A model generated the notes under the pieces. That model was given only the letters and a program-made list of their open reading frames with translations. It made no database searches and was not told the DNA's origin. The translations under genes were made by a program, and so were the position numbers. A DNA stretch of 64,000 nt, taken from positions 62,001 to 126,000 of the forward strand of contig DASXES010000049.1 in NCBI GenBank assembly GCA_036489975.1, in the 5' to 3' direction. The stretch is from Roseiarcus sp036489975. Lineage in GTDB: Bacteria; Pseudomonadota; Alphaproteobacteria; Rhizobiales; Beijerinckiaceae. Positions within the stretch are counted from its first letter, which is position 1; every line of letters starts with the position of its first letter. Of this stretch, positions 9,762 to 18,429 are shown piece by piece.

Positions 9762-10298
9762 TCAACTTTGGGCGTCATTGTGCGCGGCTTCACCCGCCAA
9801 ATCGCTTTTCGTTTGTCGAGCGCTCTCGTTTGCCCCCGGTAGCGCAGCCTCGCCTGCGCGTCGACGCATCAGCAGGACGATGGCGCCCGACTGCACTTTT
9901 TCTGCACGCTGGTTGATGACCTCAAGACCTATTTTCAGAATGCCCCGGACGGGGTTGCGGCTGGGGCGCGCCTCAAGCGGCGTCGCGCGCGCGTAGATGG
10001 TGTCGCCGAGCTTTACCGGGGCTTGAAAATCCCAGGAAAGGCCGAGCAGACCAAGCGCGGTTCCATCGATCCAGTTCAACTGCGACATCAAGCCGATCGC
10101 GACCGCGAGGCTCAGCGGCCCGTGCACGATGCGTCCGCCGTAAATGGTCTGCTCGCAGTAGGCCTCATCGACATGAAGCGGATTAAAGTCGCCGACGAGA
10201 CCCGCGAACAGCGACACGTCGCCCTCACCAATCGTGCGGCCGCGCGTTTGATGCGTCACGTTCAGCTCGAAGTCTTCGAGATAGAGACCCAAGGCCAT
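9762..10298 (-). CDS. MaoC-family (R)-specific enoyl-CoA hydratase/dehydratase
   Basis: A 178-residue single hot-dog-fold MaoC protein. The hydratase-2 motif is visible: DVSLFAGLVGDFNPLHVDEAY, with the catalytic Asp/His pair (D-x4-H) and the following GGRIVHGPLSLAVAIGLM. It would add water to a 2-enoyl-CoA giving an (R)-3-hydroxyacyl-CoA. The last 25 residues are poorly conserved. It is divergent from the TetR gene and the operator region lies only 30-40 bp ahead of its start, so it probably belongs to the same regulon as the transport and carboxylase operons. Confidence 0.88.
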   Translation of the reverse strand: MALGLYLEDFELNVTHQTRGRTIGEGDVSLFAGLVGDFNPLHVDEAYCEQTIYGGRIVHGPLSLAVAIGLMSQLNWIDGTALGLLGLSWDFQAPVKLGDTIYARATPLEARPSRNPVRGILKIGLEVINQRAEKVQSGAIVLLMRRRAGEAALPGANESARQTKSDLAGEAAHNDAQS

Positions 10299-10331
10299 TT
10301 CCTCACTGCACTTGAGGCCCGCGGAGCCGAT

Positions 10332-10398
10332 CTAACCGATCGGTCAGTCAATTGACTTGCCAGCCAGATACTAATTGACTAGGGTACTGGCTGGCAAG
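10332..10398. promoter_or_regulatory. Operator region of the TetR-controlled catabolic locus (site A)
   Basis: Two palindromes in the maoC/tetR gap. ACCGATCGGT (10335-10344) is a perfect 10-bp palindrome of the usual TetR-operator style. Further on, CTTGCCAGCCAG (10356-10367) and CTGGCTGGCAAG (10387-10398) form a perfect 12-bp inverted repeat with a 19-base spacer; the right arm overlaps the AAGG ribosome-binding site of tetR. The block CTAACCG-N3-GGTCAG-N8-CTTGCCAG (10332-10363) recurs with identical spacing at 18430-18461. Confidence 0.7.
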
Positions 10399-10404
10399 GT
10401 CGAC

Positions 10405-11136
10405 ATGCGCGAGGGCGCCTTGTTTCCGACAAGGGAAGACGTGCACGGAATTAAGCGCCTCGCAGTGCTGCGCGAGGCAGCCGCATCCTTCAACCACAAG
10501 GGCTATCATGCGACTTCGCTCGCCGAGATCGCGGAAAGCCTCGGCGTCACGAAAGCGGCGCTCTATCACTACTTTCCCAACAAGAACGGCGTTCTACGCG
10601 CCTGCTTCGACCATGCGATGGCCGCTTGTTTCGCGAGCCTCGAGCGTGGGCGCAAGGAGGGAAGAAACGGCCGCGAGAAGCTGATCCTCACGTTGCGCCT
10701 GTATCTGCATCAGTTGATCGACGAGCTGAACTGCTGCGTGGTGCTGATGGAGGAGCAAGCGCTCGAACCGGAGGACCGGCTGAAGCTGGTAAAGGAGCGA
10801 GACCGTTTCGAGCGTAGCCTGCGCGCACTTGTAAAAGAGGGGATCGGTGATGGCAGCATCGTGCCCTGCGATCCGAAACTTGTCATTTTCTCCATTCTCG
10901 GCTCCCTTAACTGGGTGTCGAAATGGTTCAAACCTGGCGGCGCATGGGAGCCGGACCAGCTTGTCGAGGCACTGACACAGACCTTCGAGCGCACTTTGTC
11001 CAGTAGTCCGGTCGCGGCTCTTGCGCTTTCGGTTGGGGATCTGCCGACGCGGGCCTCGTCGGCTTCGGCCGTTCCGCGATACGAGCGGCCGGAGGCGCAA
11101 TCCCGAAAGAAGCCGGAGAGGGCGTCGCGCAGATAG
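10405..11136 (+). CDS. TetR-family transcriptional regulator of the catabolic locus
   Basis: A 243-residue TetR-type repressor. The helix-turn-helix is at about 25-65 (FNHKGYHATSLAEIAESLGV, TKAALYHYFPNKNGVL); the rest is a ligand-binding domain with a Pro/Arg/Ser-rich tail of about 35 residues. Start at ATG 10405, five bases after AAGG; a TTG at 10375 would place coding sequence inside the operator. Located at the head of a transport/CoA-ester locus and next to palindromes, it most likely releases DNA on binding an acyl-CoA intermediate, by analogy with LiuR, AtuR and PsrA-like regulators. The effector is inferred, not visible. Confidence 0.88.
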   Translation: MREGALFPTREDVHGIKRLAVLREAAASFNHKGYHATSLAEIAESLGVTKAALYHYFPNKNGVLRACFDHAMAACFASLERGRKEGRNGREKLILTLRLYLHQLIDELNCCVVLMEEQALEPEDRLKLVKERDRFERSLRALVKEGIGDGSIVPCDPKLVIFSILGSLNWVSKWFKPGGAWEPDQLVEALTQTFERTLSSSPVAALALSVGDLPTRASSASAVPRYERPEAQSRKKPERASRR

Positions 11137-11168
11137 GCGCGGACCCGTTGCGAGGGAGGAGGAGATAC

Positions 11169-11237
11169 ATGCGACTGGCGAGATGCGCGCTTTCGCGGCC
11201 AGACACATGCGGCCAGTCGGGCCGACCGACCGCGTGA
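11169..11237 (+). other. Possible 22-codon leader ORF translationally coupled to livH
   Basis: ATG at 11169 follows a very strong ribosome-binding site (11154-11164) by about five bases and opens a 22-codon frame whose TGA (11235-11237) overlaps an in-frame GTG of the permease (11234, GTGA). It may be a coupling leader or simply a false start. No conserved sequence was recognised. Confidence 0.3.
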
Positions 11238-12106
11238 TCGCTAACCTAATCGTTGGCGGCGTCGCGGCGGGCAGCCTCTATGCGATGGTGGGCATTGCGA
11301 TCGTCGTCGTGCTCAACATCACTGATATCGCCAATTTCGCGCAAGGCGAAATGGCGATGCTGACGACATTCTTCGCCTACTGGCTCCTGCAAAATGTCGG
11401 CCTGTCGTGGTGGGAGGCGACGCCGCTTGCGCTGGTCTTCGGACTCGCTCAGGGAATCCTTATTCAGCAAGTCATAATTCGGCCGTTGATCGGCGCGCCG
11501 ACGCTGTCAGCCATCATCGCCACCCTCGGCCTCAACGTCGTGCTCAATAGTGTTGCGGGCATGATCTGGGGGCACGAGACCTATACGTTTCCTTCCCCTT
11601 TCGCCTTCTTGCCGCCCTTTCGCCTCGGCGGCGTGCCGATATCGGTGGCGAGCGGCGTCAATATCGCCGCCGCAGTCGCGGTCATCGTGGGGATGACGTT
11701 GTTCCTTCGCGGCACCTGGACGGGTCTCGGCATGCGAGCGGCGAGCCAGAACGAGATGGTGGCGCGGCTCATGGGAGTTTCGATCACGCGCTCTTCGGCG
11801 ATCGCCTGGGGCTTGGGCGGATTGATCGGCGGCCTCGCCGGCATTCTTGTGGCGCCCGAGCTCTTTCTTGACACGAATTTGATGGGCGCGGTCCTGATTA
11901 AGGCGTTCGCGGGCGCCGTCCTGGGAGGCCTGAATAGCCTTGTCGGCGTGTTCTCAGGCTGCCTGGCGCTTGGCGTGACGGAAAATCTGGTGGGCGCCTA
12001 CGTCTCTCCGTCGTTTGCGGACGCGGTGACGTTCATCATCATTATTGCGGTTCTGGTTGTGCGTCCCGAGGGCGTCTTTGGGACTGTGCGGGTGCGCAAG
12101 GTATGA
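11183..12106 (+). CDS. Branched-chain-type ABC transporter permease (LivH family)
   Basis: Inner-membrane permease of the LivH family with about 8 helices; visible family core GGVAAGSLYAMVGIAIVVVL and ITDIANFAQGEMAMLTTFFA. It pairs with the LivM-like permease that it overlaps by ATGA. The start is uncertain: ATG 11183 is used here, but GTG 11234 would give the normal family length (290 residues) and is overlapped by the stop of a 22-codon open frame at 11169-11237 that has the only good ribosome-binding site (GGGAGGAGGAG, 11154-11164). In this setting the transporter probably imports a carboxylic acid rather than amino acids. Confidence 0.9.
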   Translation: MRAFAARHMRPVGPTDRVIANLIVGGVAAGSLYAMVGIAIVVVLNITDIANFAQGEMAMLTTFFAYWLLQNVGLSWWEATPLALVFGLAQGILIQQVIIRPLIGAPTLSAIIATLGLNVVLNSVAGMIWGHETYTFPSPFAFLPPFRLGGVPISVASGVNIAAAVAVIVGMTLFLRGTWTGLGMRAASQNEMVARLMGVSITRSSAIAWGLGGLIGGLAGILVAPELFLDTNLMGAVLIKAFAGAVLGGLNSLVGVFSGCLALGVTENLVGAYVSPSFADAVTFIIIIAVLVVRPEGVFGTVRVRKV

Positions 12107-13062
12107 CGAGCGCCGCGCCACCCCATAGCCGCGCGGGCGGAAACATGTGGCTCGGCGCCATAGCCGCCATCGCGCTCGCACTCGCCGTGACCGCCCCCTT
12201 CATCATCAACGCCTACGGCCTCTATCTCGTGACGCTGACTGGCATTTTCGGGCTTGTCGCGCTGGGTCTCAATTTTCTCGTTGGTTACGCCGGCCAGATC
12301 AGCCTTTGCCACGCCGCCTTTTTCGGCGTTGGCGCCTATGCGACCGCGCTCCTGACCCAAAAGGCCGGCGTCCCGTATGTGCTGTCGCTTTTCCTCGCGG
12401 GGCTTTTCACGACTGCGATCGGCGCGCTTGTCGCCGTGCCGGCGTTGCGGCTGCGCAGTCTGTATCTGGCCATCGCCTCGCTTGGATTTGGCGTTGTCCT
12501 GCAGAGAATCATCTTTGAATGGCGCAGCCTGACTGGGGGCGGCGGCGGCATGCAGCTACCGGCCGCGACCGTCGCCGGTCGTGCGCTGACGGCGACCGGA
12601 CTTTACGAACTGACCATCGCACTCTTGGGGATCGGGCTTTATGTCGCCCATAACATTAGTCGTGGCCGCACCGGTCGTGCGTTGTTGCTCATCAGGGAGA
12701 GCGAAACCGCGGCGGGCGCGCTCGGCATATCGGCGGCGCGATACAAGATTACCGCCTTCGCCATCTCAGCTTTTTACGCGGCCGTTGCGGGCGGTCTCTT
12801 TGCCTATCTCGTTCGCTATATCAATCCGGAGAGCTTCAACGTCGGCTTGTCGATCGCTTTCCTAAGCATGGTGGTGATCGGCGGTCTCGGCGCGATCGGT
12901 GGTTCGATCGTCGGAGCCATCTTCTATGTCCTTGTGCCCGAGCTTCTGCGGGGGTTCAACGACGCGCCCGGCCTCGTCTTCGGAGCTCTCTTGGTGATCG
13001 TCATGGTGTTCATGCCACGCGGGTTGTGGGGCATGGGCATGCGTCTTGCGCGGAGAGAATGA
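12103..13062 (+). CDS. Branched-chain-type ABC transporter permease (LivM family)
   Basis: A 319-residue second permease. The LivM signature NFLVGYAGQISLCHAAFFGVG is present, along with RESETAAGALGISAARYKIT, the cytoplasmic coupling loop that contacts the ATPases. It overlaps livH by four bases (ATGA) and ends overlapping the ATPase gene in the same manner, showing tight translational coupling in the operon. Together with LivH, LivG, LivF and the binding protein at 16169 it completes a HAAT-type transporter. Confidence 0.94.
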   Translation: MTSAAPPHSRAGGNMWLGAIAAIALALAVTAPFIINAYGLYLVTLTGIFGLVALGLNFLVGYAGQISLCHAAFFGVGAYATALLTQKAGVPYVLSLFLAGLFTTAIGALVAVPALRLRSLYLAIASLGFGVVLQRIIFEWRSLTGGGGGMQLPAATVAGRALTATGLYELTIALLGIGLYVAHNISRGRTGRALLLIRESETAAGALGISAARYKITAFAISAFYAAVAGGLFAYLVRYINPESFNVGLSIAFLSMVVIGGLGAIGGSIVGAIFYVLVPELLRGFNDAPGLVFGALLVIVMVFMPRGLWGMGMRLARRE

Positions 13063-13838
13063 CCGCGATGGCGCGACTCGCGATCGAAGACCTGAGTGTC
13101 GCCTTCGGAGGCGTCCACGCGCTCCGCTCCGTAAGCTTTGCGGTCGAGACCGGGAGCATAGTTGGCCTGATCGGACCGAACGGCGCCGGCAAGAGCACGC
13201 TGCTCAACTGTGTGTCCGGCATCACGCGGCCGACCGCCGGACGGACGACGCTCGACGGAACGGTGCTTTCCACGTTGCCCGCCGCGCGCATAGCGCGAAG
13301 GGGCATCGGCCGCGTGTTCCAGCATCCGGAACTGGTCCGCGACCTGACCGCGAGAGAAAATCTTCTCATCGCCTGTCACAGCACGATGTCCTACGGCCTC
13401 ATCAGCGAATGCCTGATGACTCCGGGCGCGCGGCGGCAGGAGCGGATGGCTGAGCAAAATGTGTCGTCGCTTCTCGCCGAGCTTGGCCTTTCCGGAATTG
13501 CGGGGAAGAGGGTCCGCGACCTTCCCTACGGTCATCAAAAACTGGTCGATCTCGGCCGCGCTCTCCTGATGGAGATCAATTTCCTGCTGCTGGACGAGCC
13601 GATTGCCGGCCTCAACGACGAGGAAATCGCCGCGCTCGGCGACCTCATTCTGGCGCTCCGGCTCAAGCACGATCTCGGCGTCATCATCGTCGAGCACAAC
13701 ATGGCTTTTGTGTCGCGGCTGTGTGACCGCCTGATTGCGCTTGATCTCGGCGCGATCATCGCCGAGGGCTCGGCCGCCGAGGTTCTCAGCCATCCAAGAG
13801 TTCAGGTCGCCTATCTCGGTGAGGCGGTCCATGCTTGA
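13059..13838 (+). CDS. ABC transporter ATP-binding protein (LivG family)
   Basis: A 259-residue ATPase. Walker A GPNGAGKST, signature region DLPYGHQKLVDLGRALL (the LivG form of LSGGQ, here PYGHQ), Walker B FLLLDEPIAGL and the H-loop VIIVEHNM are all seen, and the LivG-specific insertion (STMSYGLISECLMTPGARRQ) is present. Start at ATG 13059 overlaps the permease stop (ATGA). It energises uptake together with the LivF-like subunit. Confidence 0.95.
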   Translation: MTAMARLAIEDLSVAFGGVHALRSVSFAVETGSIVGLIGPNGAGKSTLLNCVSGITRPTAGRTTLDGTVLSTLPAARIARRGIGRVFQHPELVRDLTARENLLIACHSTMSYGLISECLMTPGARRQERMAEQNVSSLLAELGLSGIAGKRVRDLPYGHQKLVDLGRALLMEINFLLLDEPIAGLNDEEIAALGDLILALRLKHDLGVIIVEHNMAFVSRLCDRLIALDLGAIIAEGSAAEVLSHPRVQVAYLGEAVHA

Positions 13839-14529
13839 GGTTCACAATCTGACCGTGCGCTATGGCGCCGTGGAGGCCCTGCGAAACGTCTCGGTAAAGG
13901 TTCCAGACAGCGGCTTCGTCGCCATACTCGGCGCGAACGGCGCCGGAAAATCGACGCTGCTGCGCACGATCAGCGGGCTCGTGCGCCCGGCCTCCGGTAT
14001 GGTCACGTTGCGCGGGAAGTCGATCACCGGCCTCAAGCCTGAGGCGATCGTTCGCCTCGGGCTTTCCCACGTACCAGAGGGGCGCGGCATCTTTCCCGAT
14101 CTAACGGTCGCCGAGAACCTAACGGTCGGCGCGTATGTGCATCGTTCTGATCACGCCTCGCGCTACGCCAGCGTGCTTGCGAACTTTCCGGCTCTGGCGC
14201 GACGCGAGCGCCAGCCGGGCTACACGCTTTCGGGCGGCGAGCAGCAGATGCTGGCGATTGGCCGCGCGCTGATGTCGGGCCCGAGCATTTTGACCGCGGA
14301 TGAACTCAGCCTCGGCCTTGCGCCGGTTGTGGTGAAGCAGGTGTTCGAAACGTTGAGTGAGGCGCGCCGCGCGGGTGTGACCGTCCTGGTCGTCGAGCAA
14401 AACGCGCGCCTTGCTCTCCGGTTTGCCGACTACCTGTACGTGCTCAAGCAGGGCCGCGTGGTCCTGGAAGGGGTTCGCGACGAGCTTGGTCGTTCGGCCG
14501 AATTGGTCGACGCCTATTTGGGTGCATAG
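13831..14529 (+). CDS. ABC transporter ATP-binding protein (LivF family)
   Basis: A 232-residue ATPase. Walker A GANGAGKST, signature LSGGEQQMLAIGRALM, Walker B ILTADELSLGL (Ala-Asp-Glu in place of the usual Asp-Glu-Pro, since the motif reads TADELSLGL) and H-loop VVEQNAR. The LivF N terminus MLEVHNLTVRYGAVEAL fixes the start at 13831, eight bases inside the end of the LivG gene. The normally conserved Pro after Walker B Glu is Leu, as often in LivF. Confidence 0.94.
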   Translation: MLEVHNLTVRYGAVEALRNVSVKVPDSGFVAILGANGAGKSTLLRTISGLVRPASGMVTLRGKSITGLKPEAIVRLGLSHVPEGRGIFPDLTVAENLTVGAYVHRSDHASRYASVLANFPALARRERQPGYTLSGGEQQMLAIGRALMSGPSILTADELSLGLAPVVVKQVFETLSEARRAGVTVLVVEQNARLALRFADYLYVLKQGRVVLEGVRDELGRSAELVDAYLGA

Positions 14530-14532
14530 TTC

Positions 14533-16143
14533 ATGCGTGACTATCCATTGAAACAGCGAACGATCGGCCACGTGCTGGCCGACAAGGCGGCTCGCATCGG
14601 CGCCGCCACCTGGCTCATCTATGGCGAGAAGCGATTTAGCTACGCAGACGCCCACGAGCTTTCGAACCGTTATGCGAACGCCTTTCGCGCCCTCGGGATC
14701 GGCAAGGGCGATCACGTCGCGGTCATGCTGCCGAACTGTCCGGAGTTTTTCTGGACGATCTGGGGGCTAGGCAAGATCGGGGCTGTCGCCGTGCCCCTCA
14801 ACATCGCGGCTCGCGGCGAACTTCTGCGCTATTTCATCGTCCAGTCGGACTCGTGCTGCGTTGTGGTGGCGGCCGAGTTCTCCGGCCGTGTCGCAGAAGC
14901 GCTAGAGGGAGGCCATGCGCTTCGAGCTTGCATCCGTCTCGGCGAATGCGGCAAGGCGCTGGACCCGCTCGGTGCGCCGATTGTCGATCTCGCCGATTTT
15001 GCCACCGCCGCACCTGACGATCCTGACTGCGACGCCGTGTCGAGCGCCGACCCGCAATTCATCATGTACACCTCGGGAACGACAGGTCCCTCGAAGGGCG
15101 TGGTCAGCCCGCATTCACAATCGCTAGGCGTCGGCCGCTCGCTCGCCGTCAATTTCGGCTACAGGGCCGACGACGTGATTTATACCTGCCTGCCGCTCTT
15201 TCATGGCAACGCGCTGTGGTATTCGGCCTATGCTGCGCTTTGGGCGGAGTGCGCATTGGCGGTTTCAGCGCGCTTCTCGGCCTCGGGTTTCTGGGAGGAA
15301 ATCCGGTCCACCGGCGCAACTCAGTTCAACCTGCTCGGCGCGATGAGCAACATCCTCCTGAAGGGAGAGGCTTCCCCGCGCGACCGGCAGCATCGGGTCC
15401 GTCAGGCCATGGTCATCCCCCTCTCGCAGGAAACCCATCGAGCGATCTCGGAGCGGTTCGGAGTCGAGATCACCTCGCTTTATGCGATGACCGAGACATT
15501 CGCCGTGACGATGTTCGCGCCGGGGGATTCGATTTCAAAGGGCGCGTCAGCGGGGCGCCCGCGCGGAAACGCCGAAGTGGCGATCATGGACGAAGACGAC
15601 AACCCGCTGCCCGCTGGCGAAGTCGGAGAGATCTGCGTGCGGCCTCTCGAGCCCGGAATCGTCATGAAGGGCTACTACAAGATGCCCGAAGCGACGGTGC
15701 GCGAGACGCGAAATTTGTGGTTGCACACCGGCGATCGCGGCCGACTCGACCCCGACGGCTACCTTTATTTCATCGATCGGAAGAAAGAGGCGATCCGCCG
15801 GCGCGGCGAAAACATCTCGGCCTACGAAGTCGAGATGTTGATGGCCCGACACCCCGCTGTGCTCGAGGCCGCCGCCGTTGCGGTCGCCTCCGAGCTTAGC
15901 GAAGACGAGGTCCTGGCCTTCGTCGTCCTTCGCGAGGGGCAGGTCGCAAGCGAAGAAGAGCTCGTGCGATTCGCCAATCGCAACATGGCGCACTTCATGG
16001 TGCCGCGCTTTATCCACATCGTCGATGCGCTGCCGAAGACGGCGAGCGAGAAGATCGAGAAATACAAGCTCAAGGTTTGGGCCGAGCAGAACCGCGCAGT
16101 GCTGTGGGATCGCGAAGCCGCTGGCGTCAAGATTGAACGGTGA
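14533..16143 (+). CDS. AMP-forming acyl-CoA synthetase
   Basis: A 536-residue ANL-superfamily ligase that activates a carboxylic acid with ATP and CoA. Motifs: P-loop-like MYTSGTTGPSKGVVSPH, SLYAMTETFAV (A5), TGDRGRLDPDGYLYFIDRKK (A7/A8), and KTASEKIEKYKLK carrying the catalytic Lys at the C terminus (A10). The overall look recalls crotonobetaine/carnitine or medium-chain ligases (CaiC-like). It sits between the ATPase genes and the binding-protein gene, so the imported compound is probably its substrate. Specificity cannot be derived here. Confidence 0.93.
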   Translation: MRDYPLKQRTIGHVLADKAARIGAATWLIYGEKRFSYADAHELSNRYANAFRALGIGKGDHVAVMLPNCPEFFWTIWGLGKIGAVAVPLNIAARGELLRYFIVQSDSCCVVVAAEFSGRVAEALEGGHALRACIRLGECGKALDPLGAPIVDLADFATAAPDDPDCDAVSSADPQFIMYTSGTTGPSKGVVSPHSQSLGVGRSLAVNFGYRADDVIYTCLPLFHGNALWYSAYAALWAECALAVSARFSASGFWEEIRSTGATQFNLLGAMSNILLKGEASPRDRQHRVRQAMVIPLSQETHRAISERFGVEITSLYAMTETFAVTMFAPGDSISKGASAGRPRGNAEVAIMDEDDNPLPAGEVGEICVRPLEPGIVMKGYYKMPEATVRETRNLWLHTGDRGRLDPDGYLYFIDRKKEAIRRRGENISAYEVEMLMARHPAVLEAAAVAVASELSEDEVLAFVVLREGQVASEEELVRFANRNMAHFMVPRFIHIVDALPKTASEKIEKYKLKVWAEQNRAVLWDREAAGVKIER

Positions 16144-16168
16144 CGCCTGAAGGAGGGAGAGAAACACG

Positions 16169-17335
16169 ATGACAAAAGAAGCCGGTCTACAGTTTACGCG
16201 GCGGGCGGCGCTGATCGCAGGCGCCCTGGTTGCAGGACGCATCCTCCCCGCCTTCGCGGGAGGGACGGTCAAGGTGGGCCTCACCGGGCCCTTCTCCGGG
16301 GGCCTCTCGCTGCTCGGCCAGAGCGTGCGTGACGGCGTAAGCGTGGCCCTGGCCGAGCTCAATGACGCGGGCGGCGTCGGCGGCGTCACACTCGAGTTGA
16401 TTGCGGAGGACGACGGCTACGAGCCGATGCGCACCATCGCCTCCGCCCGAAAGCTGGTGGAGGAGGACAAGGTGGTCGCGCTTCTCGCGCCAATCGGCAC
16501 GGCGCCCTCCGCCGCACTCATTCCCTTCGTCACCGAGAGCAAAACGCCGCTTCTATTTCCGTATGCCTTCAGCCATTCGCTGACGACACCGGTGCATCGC
16601 GACATCTTCACGACCCTTCCCGAAGTGCGCATTCAGATGCTGGTCCTGGCCGACTACATCCTCAAGGAACTCAAGCAGACGAAGGTCGCGGCGATCTATC
16701 AGAACGACGACTTCGGACAGGATGCGGTCGCCGGCCTCGATGAACGGTTCGGCAAGGCGAACCTGCCGCTGGTGAAATTGCCTTTCGACCGAGGCACGAC
16801 AAATTTCAGCGGCGTTGTCGCGCAAGCCAAAGAGGCTGGCGTCGAGCATGTCGTCTTTCTCGGCATCCCAAAGGATGCCGCGCTTGTCCTGCGCGAGATG
16901 AACAATCTCGGCTGGAAGCCTCAGTTCAGCGGCCATAACGCCCTCGGCGATCCCCAGACGTTCAAGCTCGCAGGGCCGCTTATCGAGGGCGCCATTGCGG
17001 TTGCGGTGATGGAGCCGCTCGATTCCGACAAGCCTGCCGTGAAAGGGTTCCTCGCGGCTCAGAAGAAATACAAACCCGGCGCCACGCCGACCAGCTACAG
17101 CATGCACGGATACCAGGCCGGCAAACTATTCGCAGAGGTGCTGAAGCGAACGAACGGCAAGACCGACGAGGCTTCGATCGTAGAAGCGCTGGAGGGCGTC
17201 AAGGACTACGACACGGGACTGATGGCGCCCCTAACTTTCTCCAGCGACCGCCACGCCGGAGCGCTCGCCGGCGCGATCATGAAGGCTGAGAACGGCAAGT
17301 GGAAGATCATCACCCCCTGGCTGGAAGCCGGCTGA
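16169..17335 (+). CDS. Periplasmic ligand-binding protein of the LivJ/K-type ABC transporter
   Basis: A 388-residue type-I periplasmic binding protein. The N terminus MTKEAGLQFTRRAALIAGAL contains a twin arginine followed by a hydrophobic stretch ending in AFAG, so export by Tat is likely. The mature part begins VKVGLTGPFSGGLSLLGQSV, standard for the branched-chain-amino-acid/aromatic-acid family. A good ribosome-binding site (AGGAGGGAG) precedes the ATG. It delivers the ligand to the LivHMGF complex encoded upstream; association with a CoA ligase argues for an organic acid ligand. Confidence 0.93.
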   Translation: MTKEAGLQFTRRAALIAGALVAGRILPAFAGGTVKVGLTGPFSGGLSLLGQSVRDGVSVALAELNDAGGVGGVTLELIAEDDGYEPMRTIASARKLVEEDKVVALLAPIGTAPSAALIPFVTESKTPLLFPYAFSHSLTTPVHRDIFTTLPEVRIQMLVLADYILKELKQTKVAAIYQNDDFGQDAVAGLDERFGKANLPLVKLPFDRGTTNFSGVVAQAKEAGVEHVVFLGIPKDAALVLREMNNLGWKPQFSGHNALGDPQTFKLAGPLIEGAIAVAVMEPLDSDKPAVKGFLAAQKKYKPGATPTSYSMHGYQAGKLFAEVLKRTNGKTDEASIVEALEGVKDYDTGLMAPLTFSSDRHAGALAGAIMKAENGKWKIITPWLEAG

Positions 17336-17350
17336 GAAGCGGGACGACGG

Positions 17351-18394
17351 ATGCGCGCCCTCGTTGTCCGCGCGCCCGGACCGCCGTCGGCGTTGCGCCT
17401 GGAGGATGTGGCGGCGCCCGAGCCTGGTCGCCGCCAGGTGCGAGTGGCCGTCGCCGCCTGCGGAGTATGTTTTCACGATGTCGTGACGCGCAACGGCGTC
17501 TTCCGATTCGGCGTCGAGATGCCGGTCATCCCGGGGCACGAAGTCGCCGGCGTGATTGAAAAGGTGGGGGCCGACGTCGCCGATATCCACGTCGGAGACC
17601 GCGTCGCCACGACAACGCATAGTCACGTCTGCGGCCACTGCAGGGCCTGCCGCAGCGGCCACGAGACATCCTGCCCCGAAGGCGCCTTCCTCGGCGACTC
17701 AGGGCTCAACGGGGGATATGCAGAATTCGTCGTCGTGGACGCCGACGCGGTCGTCCCGTTGCCCGAGGGAATAGCCCTCGAGGAGGGCGCCATCGCCGCC
17801 TGCGCCATCGGAACGGAGCTTAACGCCATCCGTGACGTGGGTCGCGTCCAAATCGGCGAGCGCGTGCTCGTCACTGGGGCGGGCGGCGGGATAGGACTGC
17901 ATGGCGTCCAGATCGCGCATCAGATGGCCGCGTTCGTAATCGCCGTGACCACCAGTCCCGAGAAGGCGACGGCAATTCGCGAGGCCGGCGCTGACGAGGT
18001 GATCGTCGCCGGCAAAGGACAAGATTTTTCGGTCGCGGCCCGCAGGCTTTCTGGCGGGCGGGGAGTGGACGCTGTCATCGATAATGTTGGGAGCCCCGTG
18101 TTCTCGAGCGTTCGGAAGAGCGTCGTCGAAGGCGGCCGGATCGTGCTGGTTGGTCAGATCAATGGGGACTTCGTACCTATGAACCCGGCGCAGTTGTTCC
18201 TGCGCAACACCTCGCTCCTGAGCGCAAAGGGCGTATCGCGCAGCCAGCTTGTCGACGTTCTCGACCTTGTCGCCCGGCGTAAGGTGAAGCCAGTCGTGAG
18301 CGAGACGTTCGCGCTCGAAGACGGCGCGAAAGCCCATGCGCTGCTTGAGTCCGGCCGCTCCTGGGGCCGGGTGATCCTCAGGCCGGAGGCCTGA
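17351..18394 (+). CDS. Zinc-dependent medium-chain alcohol dehydrogenase
   Basis: A 347-residue MDR-family dehydrogenase. Catalytic-zinc ligands are in the ACGVCFHD and PGHEVAGVIEKVG segments; four cysteines of CGHCRACRSGHETSC bind the structural zinc, so this is a true zinc ADH rather than a quinone reductase. The Rossmann motif GAGGGIGLHG follows. Being in the same run of genes as the transporter it probably oxidises an alcohol (or reduces an aldehyde) related to the imported compound. No aldehyde dehydrogenase is present in the locus. Confidence 0.88.
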   Translation: MRALVVRAPGPPSALRLEDVAAPEPGRRQVRVAVAACGVCFHDVVTRNGVFRFGVEMPVIPGHEVAGVIEKVGADVADIHVGDRVATTTHSHVCGHCRACRSGHETSCPEGAFLGDSGLNGGYAEFVVVDADAVVPLPEGIALEEGAIAACAIGTELNAIRDVGRVQIGERVLVTGAGGGIGLHGVQIAHQMAAFVIAVTTSPEKATAIREAGADEVIVAGKGQDFSVAARRLSGGRGVDAVIDNVGSPVFSSVRKSVVEGGRIVLVGQINGDFVPMNPAQLFLRNTSLLSAKGVSRSQLVDVLDLVARRKVKPVVSETFALEDGAKAHALLESGRSWGRVILRPEA

Positions 18395-18429
18395 CGAGAT
18401 CGTCGTTTCGACCACACTGATCGGCCTGG

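Noticed and set aside
9762..17335. Calling the transporter a branched-chain amino acid importer with liv gene symbols
   Set aside because: HAAT transporters also carry aromatic and aliphatic acids; the adjacent CoA ligase points to an acid, so symbols were left blank.
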